Source of the DNA: Spirodela intermedia
Lineage: Eukaryota; Streptophyta; Magnoliopsida; Alismatales; Araceae
DNA length: 64,000 nt
Direction: 5' to 3'
Assembly: GCA_902729315.2 (NCBI GenBank)
Contig: LR746267.1
Span: 6,884,424 to 6,948,423, forward strand
The position numbers were made by a program, and so were the translations under genes. Below the pieces are notes generated by a model that was not told the origin of the DNA, did not search any database, and saw nothing but the letters and a program-made list of their open reading frames with translations. Positions 13,436 to 23,991 of this stretch are shown here, one piece after another (position 1 is the first letter of the stretch; each line of letters starts with the position of its first letter).

Positions 13436-13483
13436 GCACTATCTACCCTTCATGATGTTCACATCATGAAGGGTAGATAGTGC
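13436..13483. repeat. Perfect inverted repeat, 23-bp arms, 2-base loop
   Basis: Left arm 13436-13458 and right arm 13461-13483 are exact reverse complements, separated only by TC. Pairing stops abruptly on both sides. Confidence 0.97.
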
Positions 13484-13686
13484 CCCTGCACCCAGATGAA
13501 GGTTGCGAGTTAAGCCCTTCAGAGACTGGTAGCTTCAACTAATTTAGCATCTGAACAATGTCACAAGAACGAATTGTACTGTCGGCGGCGTGTATACCCT
13601 TGAAGTCACCCTCTCTCTCTCTTTCTCCCTCTCGGTCTCGTCACCACTCTCTCTTCCTCTCCCTTCGCCTCTCTCCCCCCTCTCCC

Positions 13687-13690
<4 letters not shown>

Positions 13691-13732
<42 letters not shown>
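13691..13732. repeat. (CT)n microsatellite
   Basis: About 21 CT units inside a longer pyrimidine-rich stretch starting near 13610. Confidence 0.95.
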
Positions 13733-13736
<4 letters not shown>

Positions 13737-14731
13737 ATTTATCTCTGTTGGACTATTCTTCTCTTTCTCAACAGTAGGACTGTGGTTCTGCACAATAATC
13801 GTCAATCAATTAGATATTGGGTCAATCGAAGAAGAAAAGTTCACAAGGACGGGGAACTGTTGATGGACATGAATTGGAGGTCGACGTGTCCCTTGGACTT
13901 TGTATGCAATGATATTAAATAGCGACTACCATTTCATTGGATGATCCTGGGTAAGATCAAGGACTACCATTATTGGCCCTGTTCACTCGTTGGCCAAGTT
14001 GATTGTGGATTTCTTATAACCTATGATGACGACCTTCTTCCCCTTCAGTAATTCGCATGCGGCCTCCTCGCCGAGATTGCTGTAATGAAGCGACTACAAG
14101 ACCTTCTCATAGAGATTTCTATAATCACGTCACTATACTTCCCAAGGCACATCACCAAGAACTTCAACTTGAACCACTGTCCAAAACATACAGATTCAAG
14201 CAAATACAATATGCTGAGTTTTTCTCAAGAAGACGGAAGATTCAAATTCTAAGACATGATAACAACCATATCTCACAGTAAAGAATATGCGATCAAACTC
14301 TCAATAGATGGGAAATCATATGACGAGACATGGTCTGACACCAGGTGGTGATTGCACCACCGAGGAAAAGGATAAGATGTGATGATGCCAACCTCTATGC
14401 TATGTGCGAAGGGATGCCAACTTCCAAAGGTGGTTGACGTATATCTTCTGTGAGAGACGTCTTCTCCCTAGAGCAAAGGAAGTGGATGCCCACCACAGTG
14501 GAGTTTAGAGGGATGTGTTGCTGTAGGTCTAGTGTGTGTCATAGCCCTTTATGGACTCTAGTTTCTCGCCCTGGTTGAGGATTGAGAACCTATGGGAATA
14601 CCTCCATGGGGTGGATTCTCCACGGTTTTTGCTAGAACTACGGAAACCATGCAACTAAGGTTCAAACTCTCTAACCCTCAGATTGTAGGAAGTTCATTGG
14701 ATGTTATTAAACGTCCTCATGACCCAGAAGA

Positions 14732-15062
14732 TCAAATGGCGCTTCTTCCTTGGTTAAAGGTAAATCTGAAGTTCATTTGTCATCCCAAACATCATCATAG
14801 CCATCTGGATTTCAGAATTTTTTTATACTATTAATTGATGGTTATTTTTATATTTAGTTTTAGAACTAATAGGCCTAGAAAAGACCATAAACTCTACCTC
14901 AAATGGCGCTTCTTCCTTGCCCAAAGGTAAATCTGAAGTTCATTTGTCATTCCAAACATCATCATAGCCATCTAGATTTCAGCAATTATACTATTAATTG
15001 ATGGTTATTTTCATCTTTAGTTTTAGAACTAATAGGCCTACAAAAGGCTATGAACTCTACCC
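14732..15062. repeat. Tandem duplication, 167-bp unit, two copies
   Basis: Copy one 14732-14898 and copy two 14899-15062 both start TCAAATGGCGCTTCTTCCTT and end with AACTCTACC. They differ by a few substitutions and small indels, so the duplication is fairly recent compared with the surrounding DNA. Confidence 0.9.
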
Positions 15063-17511
15063 TTCTAATATTACATTTTGGTTAAAAAAAATTTCTTTCA
15101 CTCTAGTTTTCATTGTTGGTCGTAAGCCCTATCATCTCAGTAAGGTTGGTCATGAGGACCTCGTTGCTCTTAGTTGAAGCTTCATCTTTTTTGCAAATCC
15201 ACCTTTTAGTAGATACTCTTAATTTCAACACTTACATAAAGTAATTATTTATAAATTATTCTTGAATGAGTTATTAAATATTTATTGAATCATCAACATA
15301 CATCATAACTGTTTACATCATAAGTTAAATATCTTTGACAAATATTCAAATCATATATTAATGATACTTAAAAAAATTATATAACTAATAATAAATTCAA
15401 AGAGACATCTTTGAGATGCATTTATATGTTGAAATAATGTACTGTAATATTCTCATGATATAAGTGCAGAATAACATGTGTCAACACATGTGATGAAGTC
15501 TCACATATATTTTTTTAAAAATAAAAATTACTTATAAGATTCAAACATGGAAATTGGACACTATGAAGATAAAATCATTAACATAGGAAATGTCTAGATA
15601 ATCAAAGATACACAATATCAGACATAAGATTCAAACTCAATTAGTAAGCTACACAAGGTAGAAAAAATGATGACTTAAATATTTAAATATCATATGAATC
15701 AAAGTATAAAAAAATTTAAATACAAAATCATTGTAGTGACATTGTAAAAAGTTGATTGAATATTCAATTTAAAATCACACAATTAGTGGCTGAAGTAAGA
15801 TTCAATCTCTAGTCCTACATGACAGTTGAGTTGGACCATTGTCACGAAGCTATTAAGGAAGCAGAGAAAATCTTAGCCACATTTACTGCATATTGACATG
15901 TTTGGATCTTACATGGAGAAAATGACAAAACAAAATGATAAATTTTAAATCACACTCAAAAGTAAAATTACATATTAATGTATTACCAATCTCTAGAAGT
16001 AAACTCAAAGATCATTTGTGAGAGACATGTATATTTAAAATATGAAAAAAGCTTGAGATTAAACTCACACATCTTAAATGGTAATATATCATCAAGTTCA
16101 TTGACAAAAGGACAAGCTCAAAAATAATATCTTAACTTAACCCTTAATATAAAGATGTTAATCAGTTGGAAATCTTTAGACACATTATCAAGGACAACTT
16201 ACATAAGAGTGAAAAGATATAAGTTAAAATATGACCGAAGGTTAGAAATATAGATTTTGGACAATAACTCACTATCAAAATATGTGGACTAAGATGAGCT
16301 AAATGACTAATATTTAGTAAGACCTTGAAAGTGAAAGCATTCATTAATCAGTTATAAATCTCTTAGATTAAATTGAAGAGTGAAAAATTTAGTACTATAA
16401 AATAGCCAAAGTCATCGATATGCCAGTAGAGCAACATGAAGATTTCAAATCTTTGTTCCCATCATAATTATGAGTGAGAGAAGGAGAGACTAAAGTGATC
16501 TCATGATGAAAAGAAGGGACTTAGATAAATTCATATATAGTTTTGACATACTATGTTAAAATATGTGTCGACATATACACATGTTCAACTCCTAGTCATT
16601 GAATTAGATGATGTCATTTTTTTATCTTTTTAATTAAATTCAAGATAGAAATTAAAATTCTATGTTCTAGTGAGTTTTAGGTTGATCCTTAAGGATTGAT
16701 ATCAATTTACCGTAAAATTTCTGCTCTCTAATATTTAATCTACTAATAACTACCATGAAGGAAAAGAAAAGAGAAGTGAGTGTGTGAGAGAGAGACGTAA
16801 ACAACTGTGTTCAACCATAATACAGTAAATAAATAAAACATTCGACCTTAGAGTAAATTAAGTTGTGAATAAAAATTAGCCTCGAATTTCTTCCTTGTCA
16901 ATCACACAAGGGCAGGTGCAAGACAATGCAGGGGTTTTAAATGTAGAAATAACGTTCTTAAAATCAAAGAAAATAACATGACAAACTAACAATCAAGTGT
17001 ACATGTCACCACTAATAAAGCACAAAACGACAATAGATCATGAAATAAGTTTAAAATAATATTAATAAATCTAAAGTTCCTTGTTGACTGCTCAACCGAT
17101 CTCTACAAGTCATGCAGAGGGAGAGTAGATTATTGTGATGATAGCCCTACTTGATGTCGCTGGTATCCACCCTACCGTGCATGTCGTCATCACCAATCTT
17201 ACCTCCGCTGGTATCCACCCTACCGTGATGTCGCTCCATTTGGTCGCATCGACTTCCTCTCCACCCCATAGCCTACAACATAGAATATATGAATGTGTTG
17301 AAATATCAAAAAATATTTTTTTATTTGTATGTGTTTCAAAATATTTTCTCTTTAATTAATTAAATTATCTTATGATATCTACCAGAGTTTATTTATATTC
17401 ATATACTTTCCCTGCTTGTTCTATGCCATTTTTGGTAAACTACATTTCCTTCTACGTAAAATAATAAACTACTTAAATGAAATAAATTAAGAACTAGAAA
17501 TCAAACATTAA

Positions 17512-18093
17512 CACCATCCATGCACTATTCGTCAGGAGTAATTGCTTCTTGAGCTCCCGGACGAAGTCCTCACACGATTCGATGGCAAGTCTAGCTAGAT
17601 CCTCCGTCCGTGTGCACCACCACAACTTAGCGTCACGGGCGGGGTACATGCTCGCCAGCGTGACCTTCTCCGCTTCGGGAGTATGTATCGCCCGAAAATA
17701 CTGGTCTAGATCCCAAAGGAAGTTCTCTAACTCGGCATTCCTGACGCCGGCAAATACTATCTGCTCGGGGACCTTGGCCCAAGATGTCGTGCGGCTCTCC
17801 TATGTTCGCGAAAGTGCATGTTTCAGGAGGCATACATCTGCCGCTAGAGCTTCCACAAAAGCCCAGATTTCTACCATATCAATGGCGTCGGCCCACGATG
17901 TAGATGACGGTCCTACAACCTCCGGCACTACTGGCTCTGTTGCATCTAGCCATCCCTCCACAGCTCCGATGCTTGCTTCCATGGCCTCCATGGCCTCCAT
18001 GGAAAGAAGAAGACGGGCAATCTGCTCCTCCAGTCGAGCGATCCTCTGCCCGTTGGTGCCACTCTCTCCCACAGTAGCGTGCTCTGATACCAT
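17512..18093 (-). pseudogene. Ty3/gypsy retrotransposon gag, truncated and interrupted
   Basis: Reads on the minus strand from an ATG at 18093-18091. It opens with MVSEHATVGES, then a short coiled-coil-like stretch (RIARLEEQIARLLLSMEAME), then the Retrotrans_gag signature: KVPEQIVFAGVRNAELENF, LWDLDQYF, EKVTLASMYPARDAKLWW, and QLLLTNSAW, where related gags read QFLPTNTAW. One in-frame TAG near 17800 breaks the frame between the two halves, and a few residues seem missing after LWW. The element is cut off near 17512; no protease or polymerase follows. The plus-strand frame at 17549-18181 is the antisense shadow of this gene. Confidence 0.85.
18081..18092 (-). other. Retrotransposon primer-binding site (initiator tRNA-Met)
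   Basis: Minus-strand TGGTATCAGAGC matches the 3' end complement of plant initiator tRNA-Met. It lies two bases from the LTR end, and the gag ATG overlaps its first bases. Confidence 0.85.
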
Positions 18094-18094
18094 T

Positions 18095-18930
18095 TGGTCA
18101 CGGGTGGACTCTCCGTCAATGTCGAGCAGCCTCCATGTCGCCTGCGGAACTGTCCCCGATCCTACTGCGATAATGGAATAGCAAGAAAGTATTATTCCCA
18201 AGAAAAGCTTAGAGGGGGAGAGGAGAAGAGTCCAACATGACCCTCTTCTACTCTTTCACTTCCAGCTCTATCCCAGCTCTCAGCCAACTCCTTGCTCACT
18301 GCTGGCGGTCAAAACTACCTAGTTTTCTCCGAGCACTCCCCGCGCTCGCACTGGAGCTTCCGCTTTCCTACGAATGAGACTCAAACTCTCTCTCGTTCTA
18401 CAGCTCTTTCCCTTTCTCTCTCTTGAAATTTCCTCTCCTTTCGTCGTCCCTCAGAGAGTGAAATCCTCCCCTTTTTATAGAGGGAGAGGGAGATAACCTC
18501 CGTCGTATTATCCTCGCTCTCTTCCCCCTCTTCGGAGAAGTTCGGAGAATCATCCGCCATATTATCCTCCCTCACCTCCGCCTCTCTCTTCTTCATATAA
18601 ACGACTTCTTACGTCTGTTCCAAATCTCTCGTAGATCCGGAGGGACCGTTCCAGATCTGGGAGACTGGCTCAGCCCAGCTCATATTTTTCCACGTCTTCC
18701 GCGTGACCCGCGCCGCGCCAGCTGGGCATGTGAGATGCCTGCCTCCATCCGCGTGCGTCTCGTGGTCTCTCCCGGCGTCAATCCGGTCGGGAGGTTCCGA
18801 GAATAAATATGCCATTGTACTATAGATCGACTGGGGCTGACTAGACTTGGACCATATGCTCTCCAGTTGCATCGATTTCCTGTTAGTTGGTAGACATATC
18901 GGCGCCCGATTAAAGAGCTGGGCCATCTCC
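18095..18930 (-). mobile_element. 5' LTR of the truncated gypsy element
   Basis: The inner edge at 18095 is well placed by the adjoining primer-binding site: on the minus strand the LTR ends in CCA, then two bases, then the site. A TATA box (TATAAAAAGG on the minus strand, near 18479-18470) marks U3/R. Long pyrimidine or purine tracts occupy 18370-18540. The outer edge near 18930 is a guess from the composition change; no 3' LTR is present to define it. Confidence 0.6.
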
Positions 18931-19196
18931 ACCTTACCTAGTACATCTCGGGAAGGAGGCCCATTAAACTTTTAACGCGATTCTTCCCGAGATCCCTGAT
19001 GAAAGATGCTTTTGGCCTATGCTTGATGAAAGAGGTTTATGGCCGTAGCTTTGAGCGGGTACGTGGCGTGAATTCCGGTGCTGTCGGATCAATCATTGAA
19101 GGGAGGTGCGTCAGAATCTCTTTGTTCAAACAGAAGGAACTCGAGAAAACCCCGCCGGCGGCGATCTCCCTACTCTCCGGCATCCCGCCGCTTTGA

Positions 19197-20489
19197 ATGG
19201 ACAGGTTTAGGCTCCACTTCCTCCTCGGGGAGGATGCTCCTGGCGCCGCCCGGGCGGGAACCGCCCGCTCTGTCGTCCCCGCTGGTTCAGCCGGCGCCTT
19301 CCCATCTTCCTCTTCCGATCGGAATCGGATCTTGGTCCGAGATCCCAGCAGGTGTCCCCTCCATCCTGGGAACGCCTCCCAGAAATTTTGATCGCATCTT
19401 TTTTTTTCTTTACATTTTTCTAGAACACTATCTCCACTCTTTCTCCGCCACAGCGTCGATTATCGGGAGAATTCACCGCGGCGATTCTTTCCTTTGATTA
19501 TTTCTACTGGATTTCTACTTGATGCGTGCAATTCTGGGATCCGCTTCGATGAACGCCAAGTATTTTAAGGGCTAACAACCAGATAATCCTCCAGGTTGGA
19601 CGCCTTTGGCTTCCTTTTTACCGTTGATTTTCTCAGTCGATTAAAAACTAATGGTTTTCATCGTAGCGAATTCTGTCTGTGATCCTGAAAATCTTGAAAA
19701 TCTTCACCGTTGACCAAACATTCCTCGGAGGAGGGAGAAGAGATTGCACCGAAAAACTAAGGTCAACTCTAGAGAATTGAGTATCTGACGAGGCCAATAT
19801 CACAGCTATATTCAGAGTTTGGGCACCGAATCCTCAGACCCCTGCCTGTTCATCCCCAAATCCGTCACCTGCTGAGCGTCTCATAAAACCTATTCTGAAC
19901 CAAGAACACTCAAGAACACAGACAATCTTTTCAGGCCTAGATCCTTTTGACATTTTGAATTCAGTCGGTTCATGCTAGCATTTGCAACCGAGTTTTTTGG
20001 TTGAATCGACCTCTTTTGGGTGACCCTTTTTATTTCTAACCTGATGAACACAGCTTGGCCTTGATCACGGTCTCAAGGATTCATCAAAATCCTGATCCAT
20101 AACCGTGCAGAAAATTCTCATCCGCTCGATCGAAGTGATTGAAAACCTATTCCTGGTCGAATGAATATCTGGACCATATTTAATCAAATCATAAATCAAA
20201 GCATACACACCAAAATTAAATCTGCTATGCATGTAAATTTTTCAGGAGAGTGGTCTCCTTAGCCGCATGCTGCGGTATCTGTCTGGCAAGCTTTGCGGCG
20301 GGGATAGTCGCTGGAATCGCCCTGAAGCGCCGCCTCCAGCGGTGGGCCACCAAACTGATCAAGCCCCATCTCCGGCGATGGGCCAAAAGCTTCATCAGTC
20401 GCCGTCTCCGGCGATGGGGCAGCAAGTTGCTCCCGCCGCCTTTCCGGCACTGGGCCGCCAAATCAAAGAGGCGATCGAAGAAGGATTGA
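19197..20489 (+). CDS. Small single-pass membrane protein with four Trp repeats, unrecognised
   Basis: Proposed exons 19197-19351 and 20246-20489 (CAG/GTGTCC to TTTTCAG/GAGAG) give 132 residues. The frame fits exactly: the split codon is AG+G and the second exon opens RVVSLAACCG. Residues 1-52 are Ala/Ser/Arg rich. Residues 54-78 form a small-residue hydrophobic segment (ASFAAGIVAGIAL) suited to a membrane span. Residues 82-129 are four tandem 12-residue repeats of the form L-x-R-W-A/G-x-K, strongly cationic, and the tail is Lys/Arg rich. An in-frame TGA touches the ATG, which fixes this start. The 36-bp DNA repeat leaves other frames open too, and a frame shifted by one in exon 1 would end shortly after the splice, so coding status is uncertain. 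I do not recognise the family. Confidence 0.4.
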
Positions 20490-21282
20490 CTCAGATTCCA
20501 TCTTCCATCTGAAATACTGGGATCTCCGCGTCGTTCATGGGCCCATTACGTAGAAGGGCACATGATTTTAAGATAAAGGCATTATTTTTATTTAGATGTG
20601 TCTGTGTACAACCATGTATAATATGATATTCACCGGTGGGTATATATTATCATTCTACGCACTATTTATGTAAAACCCATATTAAATTGGGTCTGGCAGA
20701 GATTGATAGCTAGCAGGTTCATGTGGTGTAGAGTTTCCTAGAGGATTAATGACGATTTGCCCAAAACCTTAACCCAGATCCAGATTCTGACTGATTAATG
20801 GCCATGCGATCCATCTACATACTTCACCCATCAATCAATTCTAATTAGCGTTCAATAAATCGAGTAAAGATCAGATCATTTACTCACTTTTTTCTCATTA
20901 TCAGCTGAATTGGTCAGACTGGACCGTACGGGGGCTGACCGGACCCCTTGGAAGTCAGCGATGATTGCATTACCCATGAAGGCTCTGACCCAAGTAGATC
21001 GAAAGTCAACCTGCAATCGGCTCTTTCGAGAACGGAGAAGCCATCCCTGGGGGGAGGAGAGACTGAAACAGCAAAAATGGAGGGGGGGGCACAAAAAGGA
21101 AGGAAAATAGAGGAGGATGGCGGCGCCGCCCCTAGAAGGGGGCGTGCAGAGGAGACGCCTTCGTCTTCCTTCCACTGCTCCGGCCACCGGCTCCACTGGC
21201 CGCCTGAACATTGAGAGAGAATAAATAAGAAGTAATAACTGGAAAGGGCAAAAAAAAAAAGGCGGCGGAGGGGAAAAGGGCT
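20490..21282. other. Intergenic stretch between the small membrane protein and the J-protein
   Basis: No supported gene. Frames near 20876-21297 exist on both strands, but they are short and mutually overlapping with no family likeness. The last exon and 3' untranslated region of the minus-strand J-protein gene could lie here. Confidence 0.4.
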
Positions 21283-21610
21283 GAATTGCGAATACAACCT
21301 CAGTCCGTCTCCACGAGAAACTATGTCGCCTACTTACTAACGCGCGCCTCAGGGTTAGTAGCGCAATTTAGCGGTTAGTAAATTACGAATACAACCCTCA
21401 TTTGGCAGTCAACTTCTTCAAAATTAACTACACGAGAAATTCTGTCGCCTAATTACGGGTGTTCCAAGCGCGCGCAAGCAGGGTTAGGAGCGGAATTTAG
21501 CGCTTGGTAAATTATGAATAAACCCTCATTTGGTAGTCAACTTCAAAATTGCCTCCACGAGAAATTCTGTTGCGTACTTTCGGTTGTCACTAACGCGTGC
21601 CGCATAGTTC
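21283..21610. repeat. Diverged tandem repeat, unit about 120 bp, nearly three copies
   Basis: Blocks CGAATACAACC, TCCACGAGAAA and TAACGCG recur in order. The CACGAGAAA block appears near 21312, 21432 and 21555. GGGTTAGTAGCG/GGGTTAGGAGCG and TAGCGGTTAGTAAATTA/TAGCGCTTGGTAAATTA also recur. The array reaches into the 3' end of the J-protein frame. Confidence 0.85.
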
Positions 21611-22679
21611 GGAGAGGAACCAATCAGATAAGTCCACGTGGGCAAGATTAGATGACTCACCCGATGACGGGAGTTGCCGCAAGGGAAGAAACCGGTGGCG
21701 GCGTCGTGGTATACGGCGGTGGCCTTTGTGGTGGAGGAGATTTCCGCGCCGCCCCTCTTCCGCCCGGCGACTCCGGCATCTCCCTCGAACATCTCCATGA
21801 ACAGCGACTGCAACTCCTCGAAGGTCACGACGTCCCCACTCTCCTGAGAAAGACAGGAAAAAAAAGAAGCACAGGATGATTAGAAGACGATCTCCACCTC
21901 AGTGAGACCCAAAAAGGAGGTTTGATCATGGCGAGCTTACGCCGGGCTGAGTCTTGTTCATCATGGCGATCATCTCCCGCATGAAATCGTCGTCGGCGTC
22001 GTCATCATCGTCGTCGAGGACGCCGACGTCGTACATGAATCTCTTGTTCGTGTCGGAGAGAACTGCGCAGACCAGCCCACCGAAGAAGAAGAAGAAGAAG
22101 AAACATCAGGCGACGACGAGCCCGCACAGAGTTTTTTTGATGAATTGAATGAGAAAGGGACGAAGGGTCTTGTTATGGAGCGATGCAGGTACCCGAGTAC
22201 GCTTCCTGGATCGACTGGAACTTGGCCTTGGCCTCTTCCACGGTTTTGGAGTTCCCCACGGCGGAGCACCTGTCCGGGTGCCACCTCTGCCGCAAATAAG
22301 AACTCCGGGATTCAGGAAACACCACAAGTCTTTCTCTCATCCAACTGTAAGAAACAGAGAGAGAGAGAGAGAAGCCAAGCTCTCCCCTCTCAATATTTCC
22401 CCTCCTCTATAGCCTCAGAATCATCTCAGATCGAAGATTCGAAGATAAAGAAGAGAAGAAGAAGAAGAAGAAGAAGAAGAAGAAGAAGAAGAAGAAGGAC
22501 GCCCTCGCCTGAATATCACACACAGGCTTTGTACCAAATTGACTCACCATCGCGAGCTTCTTGTAGGCATTCCTCAGCTCCGCCGTGGAGCACTGCCTCT
22601 TTAGCCCCAGCACCGTGTAGAAGTCCGCCCGCCCTCCGCCAGCCCCGGCACCGCCGCCGATCTCGCCACCGCCATCCAT
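21526..22679 (-). CDS. DnaJ (J-domain) co-chaperone, small plant type
   Basis: Exons on the minus strand: 22679-22548, 22286-22193, 22062-21941, then 21843 onward. The J domain runs from about residue 19: ADFYTVLGLKRQ, AELRNAYKKLAM across intron 1, then WHPDR with the HPD motif that stimulates Hsp70 ATPase, then EAKAKFQSIQEAYSVLSDT and KRFMYDVG. An acidic stretch (LDDDDDDADDDF) and REMIAMMNKTQPG follow, then FEELQSLFMEMFEGD. This order matches short plant DnaJ-superfamily proteins that lack the zinc finger and C-terminal substrate domains, probably cytosolic or nuclear. Reading through gives 221 residues, but CGG/GTGAGT near 21660 is a good donor and the codons beyond it run into tandem repeats, so the true end may lie in an exon I could not find. 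Confidence 0.8.
22455..22497. repeat. (GAA)n microsatellite in J-protein intron 1
   Basis: Fourteen GAA units on the plus strand (TTC on the transcribed sense strand), inside the 261-bp first intron. In the sense orientation they form a long pyrimidine tract upstream of the acceptor. Confidence 0.95.
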
Positions 22680-23991
22680 GGCCTGATCTCCTCCGCCGCT
22701 CCAGAGGAACCGGCTTCGATCTTATACTTGTCGGAATCTGGAAGCTTCACCTCCTACATCTTCGCTAAGAGACGCCGACCTTCCTCCCTCCGTCCTTCCC
22801 AAACTTCCGACTCGTGTCGCGAGGAGGAAGAAGGAAGGAACAGGACGCTGAAGAAAGAAAAAGAACAGCCTCTGGAATAGGAAGGAACCCCCGCCAGAAT
22901 CGGCGGCGTTCAGGAAGGCTCTAGAAACGGATCTGACGCAGTTCGGGTCAACCCGACTACTACCCAGGCCACCAACCACCAGGCCACTAATTAGGCCAAC
23001 ATCTTCACGCAAGTTAATAGGCCGACCCATCAAGGCCCATATTTAATTCTCTCTGGGTTGACCTCATATGAGCTCGATATCTTCAACGAGGCTCTTACTT
23101 GGTCAAAGTCCTGATCCAGCAAGAAACCCGAAGGTTGACTCAAGCAGGGTTGGCTGGCTGCCTGGGAAAGAGAAGTTGGGTGCCCACCGCAGGCACCGAC
23201 AGAGAGAGGAGAGAGAAAGATGTTTTATTTTAAACTAGAAATATGAGATGAGGGGAGAAAGACGCGGGGGGTCGTTGACCTTTTAATGGTACCGAATGCA
23301 GGGTGAGAATGCCGTTTTGGCTTGAGAATAGTTATTAGTGGGGGGAATTAAGAAAGATCTCCTGTCTTGTCCAGGCTCCGCCGACTTACCGTGTCTGGAA
23401 CTGGGAACTGGAAGTTGTTTCAGGTTTTTCTTCCTGTCTTCAGCGAGGATCCTATTAACTTTTGTGCGGATTTTGTTCCTTCCACGGGTGTGGATCAGGG
23501 TGGGGTCTCTCCATCCTCGACCAGCTCGACGAGTCTTCGTCACCCGGGAAGAGAGAAGGGGCCACGAAGTGGGAAGGCCACCGGAGGAGGAAAGCGCCCT
23601 TCCTTCCGTGAGTCTCGAAGAAGCAACCGGGCAACCTCACCTCTCTCTCTCTCTCTCTCGCTCGCTCGCTCGTTCTCATCGTTTCTTTCCGAGGGTCACA
23701 AGGTTCTTCAGGCGTATCTTTTCCAAAGTCTATCCGGATATTTACCTTGATTTCTCTTTGTTTCCCGTGGATGGAACTTGGTGAGTCGGGTCCGACGAGG
23801 ACGAGGCTGGGGCGTCGGCGGCGCCGATGGCGGGGGCTACTGTTTTGAGGGAAGAAGAGAGAGAGAGAGAGAGCGAGCGAGAGTCAGCTGAAAGGAAGTA
23901 TAGCGGACTGGGGAGATGCTGTATCTGAAGCAGCCACGTTGGGGGCCGATTTGATGCAGCTGTCGTGATCATCTCCGAGAGACAGGGAGCG
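22680..23991. promoter_or_regulatory. Divergent intergenic region between J-protein and SAC genes
   Basis: About 1.3 kb separates two oppositely directed starts, so both promoters must lie here. Near 23780 CTTG/GTGAGT is a good donor, and TTTGATGCAG near 23959 a possible acceptor, which suggests an intron in the SAC 5' leader. CT tracts lie at 23640-23660 and GA tracts near 23855-23875. The long plus-strand frame at 23338-23784 is repeat-rich and probably leader, not protein. Confidence 0.5.

Larger units (their letters stand above)
12313..17511. other. Intergenic DNA, increasingly AT-rich, with local repeats
   Basis: No gene is recognised. The part up to about 14600 has moderate GC content and holds a CT tract, a perfect hairpin and small frames without family likeness. 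From about 14730 on it is AT-rich repeat DNA with a 167-bp tandem duplication. A 22-base direct repeat around GCTGGTATCCACCCTACCGT occurs near 17158 and 17207. Confidence 0.5.

Noticed and set aside
13436-13483. MicroRNA precursor
   Set aside because: A 2-base loop and no extended imperfect stem; plant precursors have longer loops and mismatched arms.
13558-13922. Ser/Leu-rich frames as genes
   Set aside because: They only translate a CT microsatellite.
17549-18181. 210-codon plus-strand frame as a gene
   Set aside because: It is the antisense of the gypsy gag; the gag signature and primer site are on the minus strand.
20876-21297. Gene on either strand between the small membrane protein and the J-protein
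   Set aside because: Several short frames overlap on both strands, none with domain likeness or good splice context.
23338-23784. 148-codon frame upstream of SAC as a separate protein
   Set aside because: It contains CT-repeat text (SLSLSRSLARS) and ends at a good donor, so it fits a leader exon of the SAC gene better.
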